Shown here: in pieces, positions 15,684-23,456 of the stretch
Layout of the letters: the number at the start of each line of letters is the position of its first letter
How positions within the stretch are numbered: the first letter of the stretch is position 1
Origin: Clostridia bacterium
GTDB lineage: Bacteria; Bacillota; Clostridia; Christensenellales; Aristaeellaceae
Reading direction: 5' to 3'
Assembly: GCA_017404985.1 (NCBI GenBank)
Contig: JAFRBK010000047.1
Location: 1 to 64,000, forward strand
Length of the DNA stretch: 64,000 nt
Position numbers and translations under genes: made by a program
Notes under the pieces: generated by a model
What the model saw: only the letters and a program-made list of their open reading frames with translations
Database searches by the model: none
Told to the model about the DNA's origin: nothing

Positions 15684-15947
15684 TTACACGGCAGCCTTGT
15701 TGAGCTGCTTGGCCAGACGCGCCTTTTTACGATTGGCGGCGTTCTTGTGGATAACACCCTTGGACGCTGCTTTATCAATCACGGCGCTGGTCTTGGACAG
15801 CATGGAACCCGCGTTCTGCGGATCCTCGGCAATGGCTGTATTGAGCTTTCTCACAGCGCTACGCATACCGCTCTTCACGATGCGATTGCGGAGATTCTTC
15901 TTCTCGCTGACTTTCACACGCTTCTTGGCAGACTGAATGTTCGGCAA
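15684..15947 (-). CDS. rpsT: 30S ribosomal protein S20
   Basis: 87 residues, strongly basic and helical: N-terminus PNIQSAKKRV, then RNRIVKSGMRSAVRK and KGVIHKNAANRKKARLAK. These are S20 hallmarks; it binds 16S rRNA early in assembly. It starts with TTG at 15947 behind GGGGAGGTGAA. A non-AUG start is also known for rpsT in E. coli, where it matters for autogenous control. A hairpin (AAGCCCTTCCG/CGGGAGGGCTT, imperfect) lies just past the stop at about 15643-15672. Confidence 0.97.
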   Translation of the reverse strand: MPNIQSAKKRVKVSEKKNLRNRIVKSGMRSAVRKLNTAIAEDPQNAGSMLSKTSAVIDKAASKGVIHKNAANRKKARLAKQLNKAAV

Positions 15948-16128
15948 CCCGGTTCACCTCCCCTTAGGATCTGAAAAAACCATCGAAGGGTATAATACCA
16001 TGCTTCAATTGAGAAATCAAGCCTTTCTTGAAAAAATTCTTTGGTTCTGCCGCTGTTTTTCCGTCGAAAACCACTTCCTTCTTTTTTTGTTTTCGTTTAT
16101 AATAAGAACAAATGGAGGATGAACCATA

Positions 16129-17139
16129 TTGGCCATGCAGCGTATCGGTTTTTTTTGTGGAGCATTTGATCCGATTCAGAAGGGGCATGTCAGTGCAGCC
16201 CTTTCCGTGCTGGACGGGGGAAAAGCGGATCTTGTTTTTCTGGTTCCCGCCGGCGCTTCGTCCTGTTTCGCCCGTTTTGAAGATCGCTGGAAAATGGCGG
16301 CGGCTGCCGTGTCAGGAGATAAAAGAATTCTTCTTCCCAGGATGGATCAGTGTTTGAAAGTTTCCGTGTCATCCGGGGATTGCCTTCGCCTGCTTCGGAA
16401 AACGGATCCTGACCCAATCTATGTGGAGATTCCCTGCTCCGGTGTGTCGGGATCCCTTCCTTTTCTCGTCAGCCTTTCCGAGTCTGTTTTGGATGTCTCC
16501 ACGCTGGAATATATCGAAGCGAAAGGCCTGTATGGGAAGCCCTGCCGGGTGGAGCAGGCCGGTCCATGGCTGGATCGCCTCTTTGATACGCTGAATCCGC
16601 ACCGTTTCGCCCATTCCCTCTCCGTTGCGCGGATGGCCCGCCACCTGGCGGAAATTCACGGGCTCAGCATGCTCAAAGCGGAGCAGGCGGGACTCCTGCA
16701 CGATTGTGCAAAATGCCTGCCGCTTCGGGAAATGCAGCGGATTGCCCGGGAGCATCGTCTGACCGATGATCCGATGATTCTTTCCAGCGGCGGGCTCCTG
16801 CATGCGCTGGTCGGGGTTCCGGTCGCTCAAGAAAAATACGGAATGGAGGACCCGGAAGTACTGGAAGCCATCGCGTTCCATACCACTGGATCGCCCGGTA
16901 TGTCCCGGCTGGCGATGTGTGTCTGCCTGGCGGATTCGATCGAAGCCCGCCGGGAACCTTATCCCGGGCTGATGGAAACCCGCTCTGTCGCGGAGTGTTC
17001 CCTGGAAAAGGCGCTTCTGATGTCCCTGGATGCTGCCTCTGCTTATGTCCGGTCCCGGGGAAAATCACTCCATCCCCGCACGCAGGCAACCGTCGAATGG
17101 CTGAAAACGCTGCCTGCTGTGCATGAAACACAGGAATAA
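16129..17139 (+). CDS. fusion of degenerate NadD-like domain with YqeK Ap4A hydrolase
   Basis: 336 residues. N-terminal part (about 1-145) starts like nicotinate-mononucleotide adenylyltransferase, GFFCGAFDPIQKGH, but the catalytic (H/T)xGH signature is QKGH and the domain is about 50 residues short, lacking most of the central region. C-terminal part (about 150-336) is an intact HD domain: FAHSLSVARMARHLA, LLHDCAK, HALVGVPVA, FHTTGSPG, CLADSIEARR, matching YqeK diadenosine-tetraphosphate hydrolase. TTG 16129 start, GGAGG 10 bp upstream (ATG 16135 possible). Followed by rsfS in the conserved nadD-yqeK-rsfS order. Confidence 0.85.
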   Translation: MAMQRIGFFCGAFDPIQKGHVSAALSVLDGGKADLVFLVPAGASSCFARFEDRWKMAAAAVSGDKRILLPRMDQCLKVSVSSGDCLRLLRKTDPDPIYVEIPCSGVSGSLPFLVSLSESVLDVSTLEYIEAKGLYGKPCRVEQAGPWLDRLFDTLNPHRFAHSLSVARMARHLAEIHGLSMLKAEQAGLLHDCAKCLPLREMQRIAREHRLTDDPMILSSGGLLHALVGVPVAQEKYGMEDPEVLEAIAFHTTGSPGMSRLAMCVCLADSIEARREPYPGLMETRSVAECSLEKALLMSLDAASAYVRSRGKSLHPRTQATVEWLKTLPAVHETQE

Positions 17140-17172
17140 TATGAATAAAAAAATAGTAAGGAGAAAAAACGG

Positions 17173-17541
17173 ATGAATGATCTGGAACTGGTGCAGGCCC
17201 TTGCCGAGAAACTCTACGACCGGAAAGCCGATGATATCGTCGCGCTGAAAGTTTCCCATCTCACGGTTCTCTGTGACTATATGGTCATTGCTTCCGGCCG
17301 TTCTGCCGCGCAGATTTCGTCCCTTTGCGATGCCGTGGATGAAGTTATGGCCGCCAATTCGGTTCAGCTCCGCCGTTCGGAAGGAACCCGCGAGTGCCGA
17401 TGGGCGATTCTGGATTACGGCCATATCATCGTCCATCTCTTCCATCGGGACGAGCGGGCATTCTATGGCCTGGAGCGCCTCTGGACCGATGGCCAGAACC
17501 GTCTCTCCTTTTCCTTTGACCAGTCATCCCCGGAAGACTGA
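17173..17541 (+). CDS. rsfS: ribosomal silencing factor RsfS
   Basis: 122 residues, complete family length. Motifs KADDIVALKVSHLTVLCDYMVIASG, EGTRECRWAILDYGHIIVHLFHRDERAFYGLERLW. RsfS binds L14 of the large subunit and blocks joining with the small subunit when nutrients are short. 33 bp after the NadD/YqeK fusion gene, so same operon. A bidirectional terminator follows. Confidence 0.96.
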   Translation: MNDLELVQALAEKLYDRKADDIVALKVSHLTVLCDYMVIASGRSAAQISSLCDAVDEVMAANSVQLRRSEGTRECRWAILDYGHIIVHLFHRDERAFYGLERLWTDGQNRLSFSFDQSSPED

Positions 17542-17574
17542 TCCCGCTTGTAAAAAGCAGGATCCTGTTTGCAT

Positions 17575-17606
17575 AAAAACAAGGGGCTTTTCTGCCCCTT
17601 GTTTTT
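17575..17606. terminator. bidirectional rho-independent terminator
   Basis: AAAAACAAGGGGC (17575-17587) pairs perfectly with 17594-17606 across a 6-nt loop, with A- and T-runs on both sides. Serves rsfS on the plus strand and coaBC on the minus strand. Confidence 0.93.
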
Positions 17607-17627
17607 ATGTCTTACCCGTACGGACGC

Positions 17628-18827
17628 TCATCCGCGCAGTTCCATAACCTTATCCAGGATCTTTTCCGCCAGCTCTGATTTCTGCTGAAGCGGCTGCTCT
17701 TCCCGTCCGTTTTCCCAGATCAGTGTGGCGATGTTGGTCTCGGTGTTGAAGCCCGCGCCCGGTTTTGTTACGTCGTTCGCCACGATCAGGTCCAAGTGCT
17801 TTTTTTTCAGTTTCTTTTCCGCGTTGGCTTCCAGGTCATCCGTTTCCGCCGCAAAGCCGACCAGGGTCTGGCCCGGTTTTTTTCTTTCGCCCACCGCCGC
17901 AGCCACATCCGGGTTCTCTGTCAGCACGAGCGTGATTTCTTTCTCCGCGGTCTTTTTCATCTTGCTGTTCTGCCGGTCGCGGAATCGGTAATCCGCCGGC
18001 GCCGCTGCCTGGATCACCACATCCTGTTCCGGCGCTTCCCGAATCATGGCATCGTACAGATCCTGTGTGCTTTCCACCGGCACCGTGCGAATGCCGCCCG
18101 GAATCGCTTTGGTCACCGCGCCATGCACCAGCGTCACCTCAGCTCCCCGCCGCAGCGCGGCTTCGGCAATCGCAATGCCCATTTTTCCGCTGGAGTCGTT
18201 TGTCATGAAGCGAACCGGATCCAGCCGTTCCCGGGTTGCCCCGGCCGTTACCAGCACCTTCATGCCTTTCATATCTTCAGCTTTGTCGAAAAAAAGCACA
18301 ATCTCTTTCACAATGTCGGCGGGTTCGCTCATTCTTCCCGCCCCATCATCCCCGCAGGCCAGCCTTCCGCTGTCCGGCCCGATCATATGGACGCCGCGGG
18401 CTTTGAGTATGGCAACATTCTGCTGCGTCGCCTCCGCGGTCCACATGCCGGTATTCATGGCCGGAGCAGCGAAAATCGGCGCCTTGGTCGCCAGCAGTGT
18501 GGTCGACAGCATGTCGTCCGCGATTCCGCAGGCCATCTTGGCCAGAATATTAGCGGTAGCCGGAGCAACCAAAAACAGATCCGCCAGCTTCGCCAGCGCA
18601 ACATGCTCCACCTGCCAGTATTCCGGCGCCTGGAAGGTATCCGTCACCACCTGATTTGCCGACAGCGTCTGAAAGGTCAGCGGCGTGATGAACTCGGTAG
18701 CGTTCCTGGTCATGATGACGTGAACGTTTGCCCCAAGACGGCGCAAACGGGAGACAATTTCCGCGCTTTTGTATGCCGCGATGCCTCCCGTTATGCCGAT
18801 GACGATCTCTTTTCCCTGGAGATTCAT
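17628..18827 (-). CDS. coaBC: bifunctional phosphopantothenoylcysteine decarboxylase/synthetase
   Basis: 399 residues. Two steps of coenzyme A synthesis: CTP-dependent addition of cysteine to phosphopantothenate (CoaB) and its FMN-dependent decarboxylation (CoaC). N-terminal CoaC flavoprotein domain (about 1-185: VIGITGGIAAYKSAEI, PAMNTGMW, catalytic-site region GRLACGDDGAGRM). C-terminal CoaB domain (about 190-399: KVLVTAGATRERLDPVRFMTNDSSGKMG, AAPADYR, NDV). Start at 18827, 1 bp past the rpoZ stop. Last gene of the yicC-remA-gmk-rpoZ-coaBC operon. Confidence 0.97.
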   Translation of the reverse strand: MNLQGKEIVIGITGGIAAYKSAEIVSRLRRLGANVHVIMTRNATEFITPLTFQTLSANQVVTDTFQAPEYWQVEHVALAKLADLFLVAPATANILAKMACGIADDMLSTTLLATKAPIFAAPAMNTGMWTAEATQQNVAILKARGVHMIGPDSGRLACGDDGAGRMSEPADIVKEIVLFFDKAEDMKGMKVLVTAGATRERLDPVRFMTNDSSGKMGIAIAEAALRRGAEVTLVHGAVTKAIPGGIRTVPVESTQDLYDAMIREAPEQDVVIQAAAPADYRFRDRQNSKMKKTAEKEITLVLTENPDVAAAVGERKKPGQTLVGFAAETDDLEANAEKKLKKKHLDLIVANDVTKPGAGFNTETNIATLIWENGREEQPLQQKSELAEKILDKVMELRG

Positions 18828-18828
18828 C

Positions 18829-19047
18829 TTATTCCCGCTCCTCTTCCTCCGCAGGGTTCTCATAGGTCAGAAGCCCTCTGTTGATTTCCTCAACGGCGGT
18901 TTTCAGGGGTTTCATCCCCTCCGCGTCAATCATCGGCAATGCACCGTTCACAATTTCACGGCCCCGCTTGCTGGCTTCCACCACCAGGGTATAGCGGCTT
19001 TCTGCGTGTTCAAGCAGTTCCAGGACGTTTGGGTCAACAATGGACAT
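18829..19047 (-). CDS. rpoZ: RNA polymerase omega subunit
   Basis: 72 residues: DPNVLELLEHAESRYTLVVEASKRGREI matches the omega core with its RY(T/A)LV and KRARQ-like motif, and the protein ends in an acidic tail. It stabilises beta-prime during polymerase assembly. Conserved position between gmk and coaBC. Confidence 0.95.
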   Translation of the reverse strand: MSIVDPNVLELLEHAESRYTLVVEASKRGREIVNGALPMIDAEGMKPLKTAVEEINRGLLTYENPAEEEERE

Positions 19048-19064
19048 GTTTTTGATCTCCCTTC

Positions 19065-19667
19065 TTATTCCTCAATCACCGGGAAATAGCGGACGGAATT
19101 CTGCTTTTCAGCCCGTACAATGGCCATCAACTGGTCAAACGCCAGCTCCAGATCGTCGTTGACAATCAGATAGCGGTAGCGGCCCATTTGTGCGATTTCG
19201 CCGCGGGCGTTACCCAGGCGACGGGCGATTTCCTCTTCCTTTTCCGTATTCCGGGTATGGAGCCTGACCTTCAGGTCATGATAGCTGGGCGGCAGGATAA
19301 AGATGCTGACGCATTCTTTCTCCTTCTCCATCACGGCGCGCGCCCCCTGCGGATCGATATCGAGCAGTACGTTCTGGCCTTTTTCCATCCGCTCGTACAC
19401 TTCGCTTTTCAGCGTACCGTACCGGTGGCCGTGAACCGTCGCGTGCTCAATGAAGGCGTCCGCTTCCAAGAGTTTATCATATTCGCTCTCGGAAATAAAG
19501 TGGTAATGGACATCTTCGATCTCATTTTCTCTTTTTCCGCGGGTGGTTACGCTGACGGAAAAGGAAAAACTGGGGTCATGGTCCAGCAGTTTGCTGACCA
19601 GCGTACCCTTTCCGGCGCCGGATGGGCCGGATATCACGAGCAGCATGCCCTTTCTGGTTTCTTTCAT
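19065..19667 (-). CDS. gmk: guanylate kinase
   Basis: 200 residues. Phosphorylates GMP to GDP with ATP. Walker A SGPSGAGKGT, GMP-binding SVTTRGKRENEIEDVHYHFI and YGTLKSEV, DIDPQGA, and lid region LHTRNTEKEEEIARRLGNARGE. Starts with an ATGA overlap on the remA stop, so translation is coupled. Confidence 0.97.
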   Translation of the reverse strand: MKETRKGMLLVISGPSGAGKGTLVSKLLDHDPSFSFSVSVTTRGKRENEIEDVHYHFISESEYDKLLEADAFIEHATVHGHRYGTLKSEVYERMEKGQNVLLDIDPQGARAVMEKEKECVSIFILPPSYHDLKVRLHTRNTEKEEEIARRLGNARGEIAQMGRYRYLIVNDDLELAFDQLMAIVRAEKQNSVRYFPVIEE

Positions 19668-19924
19668 GCTTCTGCCCCCTCCGGTTCTCTTCTTTCATCT
19701 ATCCGGGCGGTCACCGTTTCCGGTAGCAGCGGGGACAGCACGATGTGTTCCGAATCGGTCACCAGCACCGCGCGGGTTTTGTGCCCGCAGGTGGCGTCGA
19801 TGACTCTGCCCGTGTCTCTGGCATCCTGGATCATCCTGCGTATCGGCGCCGCATCCGGGGAAACTACCGCAACCACGCGCTGGATAGCCACCATATTTCC
19901 GTACCCGACATTGACCAGCCGCAT
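19664..19924 (-). CDS. remA: RemA/DUF370 DNA-binding regulator
   Basis: 86 residues: NVGYGNMVAIQRVVAVVSPDAAPIRRM, DATCGHKTRAVLVTDS. In Bacillus, RemA forms rings that bind DNA repeats and activates biofilm matrix genes. The family keeps this place before gmk widely in Firmicutes, including non-biofilm species, so the local role may differ. Confidence 0.93.
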   Translation of the reverse strand: MRLVNVGYGNMVAIQRVVAVVSPDAAPIRRMIQDARDTGRVIDATCGHKTRAVLVTDSEHIVLSPLLPETVTARIDERREPEGAEA

Positions 19925-19930
19925 TTTTCC

Positions 19931-20803
19931 TTACTCCACGTTCTGTATTTGCTCCCGCATTTTTTCAATTTCGCTCTTCATGGAAACGACCCGTTGAGTA
20001 ATGAACAGGTCCGAAGCCTTGGATCCGATGGTATTGGTCTCCCGGTTCATTTCCTGGATCAGGAAATCCATTTTCTTGCCGTTTTCATCTTTCTCGTGGA
20101 TGTATGCATCCATTTGCCGCAGGTGGCTTTCCAGCCGGGCCAGCTCCTCGTCAATCGCGCAACGGTCGGCCATCAGGGCCACCTCCTGGGCCAGCCGCTG
20201 GGGATCAATCCCTTCCGCGTTCAGCGCTTTGATCCGAGCGTTCAGCTTGTCCCGATATTCGGTCACAACCATCGGCGCCCGCTCCGAAACCTGGTTCCGC
20301 AGCCCCGCGATCTCCTCCAGGTGGATTTTCAGGTCCTCCTGCAGGTGCGCTCCTTCCCGGGTACGCATGTCCACCAGCTGGTCCATCGCGTGTTCCAGTG
20401 CTTCCGCGCAAAGGCCGGAAATCAGTTCCTGGTCCATCTCCCGCTCCGACAACACGTTGACGCCTTCCAGCTTCATCAGTTCCGCCGTCGTCAGGTTGTT
20501 TTCCGCGCCGGTCGCCTCGGCAATTCTCCGCGCCGCGTCGTAATAGGTCCTGGCCAGTTCCACGTCGGTGGATACGGTGGTGGAGGATTCGTCCGCGTTT
20601 TTCACGGTAACGTAGGTTTCAATATGGCCGCGTTTGATCTTCGCCGAAATGCCGGAACGGATCACCGGTTCCAGAAAGGAAAGGGTTCTCGGCAGGCGAA
20701 GGCCGATATCCAGAAAACGGTGGTTCACCGATTTAACCTCCACGGTCACTTCCCAGCCGTTCTGTTTTGCTGCGCCGGTCCCGCAGCCAGTCATGCTTCG
20801 CAT
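19931..20803 (-). CDS. yicC: YicC/YloC-family endoribonuclease
   Basis: 290 residues: N-terminal MRSMTGCGTG with VEVKSVNHRFLDIGLRLPR, and the conserved C-terminal KKMDFLIQEMNRETNTIGSKA. YicC-family proteins are endoribonucleases acting on RNA with hairpins, a result from family studies. First gene of its operon; 193 bp divergent from phosphofructokinase. Confidence 0.94.
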   Translation of the reverse strand: MRSMTGCGTGAAKQNGWEVTVEVKSVNHRFLDIGLRLPRTLSFLEPVIRSGISAKIKRGHIETYVTVKNADESSTTVSTDVELARTYYDAARRIAEATGAENNLTTAELMKLEGVNVLSEREMDQELISGLCAEALEHAMDQLVDMRTREGAHLQEDLKIHLEEIAGLRNQVSERAPMVVTEYRDKLNARIKALNAEGIDPQRLAQEVALMADRCAIDEELARLESHLRQMDAYIHEKDENGKKMDFLIQEMNRETNTIGSKASDLFITQRVVSMKSEIEKMREQIQNVE

Positions 20804-20906
20804 AATGTTTCAGCCCCCTGTAGAGATAAACGGATTATACCATCCGCTCCCTGAAAACGCAACGACCTCCCCGGTTCTTTTCCCAAAAAAACCCTTTTCT
20901 TTCATC

Positions 20907-20935
20907 TTTTCATTGTCCGCACTTCATGGTATAAT
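20907..20935 (+). promoter_or_regulatory. putative promoter of phosphofructokinase
   Basis: TTTTCA (20907-20912), 17-bp spacer, TATAAT (20930-20935). The first ten bases TTTTCATTGT and the spacing are the same as at the aldolase promoter (27370-27398). Confidence 0.6.
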
Positions 20936-20996
20936 CCGAATATAATCACAAGGTGTTGCGCACCGTCACTTCATAATCCGGAAAGGAGTATTGTTT

Positions 20997-22067
20997 ATGA
21001 AAAGAAGAATCGGCATCCTGACCAGCGGGGGCGACTGCCCGGGCCTGAACGCTGCCATCCGCGGCGTAGCCAGGGCGGCATACGAAATGATGGACGCGGA
21101 AATCGTCGGTATTCACGACGGGTATCGCGGCCTGATTGAGGGTGATTATTCTGAGATGAGCCGGAGCCAGTTCTCCGGAATCCTGACTCTGGGAGGAACC
21201 ATCCTGGGAACAAACCGGACGCCTTTCCGGGATATGCGGAAAATCGGCGAGGACAATGTGGATAAAGTCGCCGCCATGAAAAAAACCTATAAGTCCCTGA
21301 AGCTGGACTGCCTGGTAACCCTGGGCGGGAACGGAACCCATAAAACCGCCAATATGCTCAGCGAGGAAGGGCTGAACGTCATCGGCCTCCCCAAAACCAT
21401 TGATAACGACCTGTATGGAACGGACTTCACCTTCGGTTTCCATACCGCCAACGATATTGCCACCGAAGTCATCGACCGGATTCATACCACTGCCGCCAGC
21501 CACGGTCGCGTCATGGTGGTTGAAATCATGGGCAATAAAGCCGGCTGGCTCACGCTGTATTCCGGCGTGGCCGGCGGTGCCGATGTCATCCTGATCCCGG
21601 AAATCCCTTACAGCATCGAAAAGGTGGCGGAGGTCGTCAAGCGCCGTGCCGAAAGCAATAAGGGCTTTACGATTATCGCCTGCGCCGAGGGCGCCATGGA
21701 TAAGGAAGAATCCCGCTTGAAGAAAAAGGACCGGGAGACGAAGCGGGCCGAAACCCGGTTCTCCTCCAGCGCCTACGTTGCCCAGCTGCTCGCCAGCGAA
21801 GTCGGGGTGGAAGCCCGGAACGTTGTTCCCGGCCATATCCAGCGCGGCGGTACGCCCAGCGCTTATGACCGGGTGCTGTCGACGGAGTTCGGCGTCCATG
21901 CCGCCGAGCTGATCCGCGATGGCATTTTCGGTGTCTCCGTCGCCCTGAAGGGAAATGATATCTCCCATAACCCCCTCAGGGATGTAGCCGGGATTCCGAA
22001 GCCCGTTCCGCCGGATCATCATATGGTGCAGACCGCCCGCCGGATCGGCATCAGCTTCGGCGACTGA
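20997..22067 (+). CDS. 6-phosphofructokinase family enzyme
   Basis: 356 residues. Phosphorylates fructose 6-phosphate at C1, the committing step of glycolysis. Motifs: TSGGDCPGLNAAIR (N-term), LVTLGGNGTHKTA, GLPKTIDNDLYGTD with catalytic Asp, EIMGNKAGW, AEGA, HIQRGGTPSAYDR. In E. coli numbering it has Gly104 (GGNGT), typical of ATP users, and Lys124 (PKT), typical of pyrophosphate users, so the phosphate donor cannot be assigned by eye. ATG 20997 preferred to TTG 20991 because GAAAGGAG ends 8 bp upstream. Monocistronic, with terminator. Confidence 0.93.
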   Translation: MKRRIGILTSGGDCPGLNAAIRGVARAAYEMMDAEIVGIHDGYRGLIEGDYSEMSRSQFSGILTLGGTILGTNRTPFRDMRKIGEDNVDKVAAMKKTYKSLKLDCLVTLGGNGTHKTANMLSEEGLNVIGLPKTIDNDLYGTDFTFGFHTANDIATEVIDRIHTTAASHGRVMVVEIMGNKAGWLTLYSGVAGGADVILIPEIPYSIEKVAEVVKRRAESNKGFTIIACAEGAMDKEESRLKKKDRETKRAETRFSSSAYVAQLLASEVGVEARNVVPGHIQRGGTPSAYDRVLSTEFGVHAAELIRDGIFGVSVALKGNDISHNPLRDVAGIPKPVPPDHHMVQTARRIGISFGD

Positions 22068-22078
22068 CCGGAATAATC

Positions 22079-22114
22079 AAAACAGGCCGCTTTTTTCCGA
22101 AGGCGGCCTGTTTT
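22079..22114. terminator. bidirectional rho-independent terminator
   Basis: AAAACAGGCCGC (22079-22090) pairs perfectly with 22103-22114 around a 12-nt loop, with T-runs on both strands. Ends phosphofructokinase and the convergent ArsC-like gene. Confidence 0.93.
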
Positions 22115-22140
22115 TTGCGTGATTCATTTTTCCGGCGGCG

Positions 22141-22479
22141 TCATTCCCATGTTTCCCAGACGTCCGGCTGGTAGCCGATGGTGATGTGGTTCCCGTTGCG
22201 CACAACGGGGGTTTTCAGCAGCCACGGGCTTTCCTGGATGGCGGGAATCAGCAGTTCGTCCCTGTCATAGTAGCAGGCCGGATGCTCCCTGGTTTTTTTG
22301 TCTTCCCTGTCAATCAGCTGTTCCCGGCCGACGGCAGACAGCATCAGCCGGATCTCCCGTTCGCCCAGCTTGTGCTTCTTCAGGTCCAGCGTCTGAAACG
22401 GAATCCGCCGTTCCTTGAACCAGCGCTCCGCCTTCTGCACGTCAAAGTTTTTCTTTCCGCAGTAGATCTGTATGTTCAT
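22141..22479 (-). CDS. ArsC/Spx-family thioredoxin-fold protein
   Basis: 112 residues. Starts MNIQIYCGKKNFDVQKAERWF: thioredoxin fold of the arsenate-reductase-related (YffB/Spx/MgsR) family, but the usual CxxC/CxTC is YCGKKN, a single cysteine. Conserved C-terminal part LLKTPVVRNGNHITIGYQPDVWETW (first half given) contains the TPVVR cis-proline motif. Single-Cys members are probably glutathione-type or regulatory and not true arsenate reductases. Starts inside the dnaI end (4-bp overlap), last gene of the nfnAB-dnaD-dnaI operon. Confidence 0.88.
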   Translation of the reverse strand: MNIQIYCGKKNFDVQKAERWFKERRIPFQTLDLKKHKLGEREIRLMLSAVGREQLIDREDKKTREHPACYYDRDELLIPAIQESPWLLKTPVVRNGNHITIGYQPDVWETWE

Positions 22480-23456
22480 GGCTTTCTGACCTTTTCCCTC
22501 AGGTCTTTTCCTTTCAGGGTAATGACCATACATAATGTCGGGTCCGTCATTCTGGAGGCAATCCGTTCGGTATACCGTTCCCGGAACTCTTTCATGGACA
22601 GGTTGGTGCTCATGATCGTGGACTTTCCACTGTCCCGCCGCAGGTTGATCATGTGCAGCAGCTGTTCCACCGTCACGTTCTGAAACAGCGGTTCGCTTCC
22701 GACGTCATCAATCATCAGGATGTCCGCCTTCACCAGTTCCTCCGGCTCCTCCTCGCCGTCCTCGAAATAGCTTTTCCGCATCATGGAAAGCATCCGGTAG
22801 GCATCTGTCAGCAGCACGTCCTTCCCTCTCTCGTACAGCCGCTGGGCCATAGCCCGCAGCAGAAAGGTCTTCCCCAGGCCGGACATCCCGTTGATCAGCA
22901 CGTCCTGGCTGCGGGCTTCGGGATAGGAGTCAGCCCATTGCTCACAAAGTTTCCGCACGAGGTTCATCAGGCTCCGTTGAGACATGCCGTATCCTTCCAG
23001 AGGGATGGTGTCGTCGAACAGGGAGGGATCGAACGCTTCAAAAGTCTCCCGGCCGGTTCCCGCGAGGCCGATCTCTTCATGTAGTTTGTTCCGGTAGGCT
23101 TCCTCCATGCAGGTGCACATTTTCCGAACCGGTTCGCCGTACCATCCGGTATCCCGGCATTTTTTGCAGCTGTAGATCGGTTCCAGGTAGTTTTCCGGCA
23201 GTCCGTGGTCCCGCAGCGCCTTCCGGATCTTCTCCGAAAGCGCCGCCATCTGTCCCGGCAGGTCCGTTTTGCCCGCGTTGTGGTCCAGAATCTGCCTCAG
23301 AGACCCGAAAATCATCTGTTCCCGCTGTTGCGTCAGTTCCCGGATGTCCGGATATCGTTCCGCGATCAGCTGCCGCCTTTTCGCTTCTTCCCGTTCATTG
23401 GCCGCGCGTTTCTGCGCGTATTCCTGTTCCAGCCCGGCGAGAATCGCTTCACGCAT
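22476..23456 (-). CDS. dnaI: DnaI/DnaC-type helicase loader ATPase
   Basis: 326 residues. AAA+ protein that loads the replicative helicase. The N-terminal helicase-binding part includes a zinc-type cysteine cluster (CKKCRDTGWYGEPVRKMCTC). Walker A GMSGLGKT, Walker B ILMIDDVGSE, arginine-finger region RYTERIASRM. Start at 23456 chosen because GGAGGAG sits 6 bp upstream, inside the dnaD end; the longer ATG 23480 lacks one. Pairs with dnaD as in other Firmicutes. Confidence 0.94.
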   Translation of the reverse strand: MREAILAGLEQEYAQKRAANEREEAKRRQLIAERYPDIRELTQQREQMIFGSLRQILDHNAGKTDLPGQMAALSEKIRKALRDHGLPENYLEPIYSCKKCRDTGWYGEPVRKMCTCMEEAYRNKLHEEIGLAGTGRETFEAFDPSLFDDTIPLEGYGMSQRSLMNLVRKLCEQWADSYPEARSQDVLINGMSGLGKTFLLRAMAQRLYERGKDVLLTDAYRMLSMMRKSYFEDGEEEPEELVKADILMIDDVGSEPLFQNVTVEQLLHMINLRRDSGKSTIMSTNLSMKEFRERYTERIASRMTDPTLCMVITLKGKDLREKVRKP

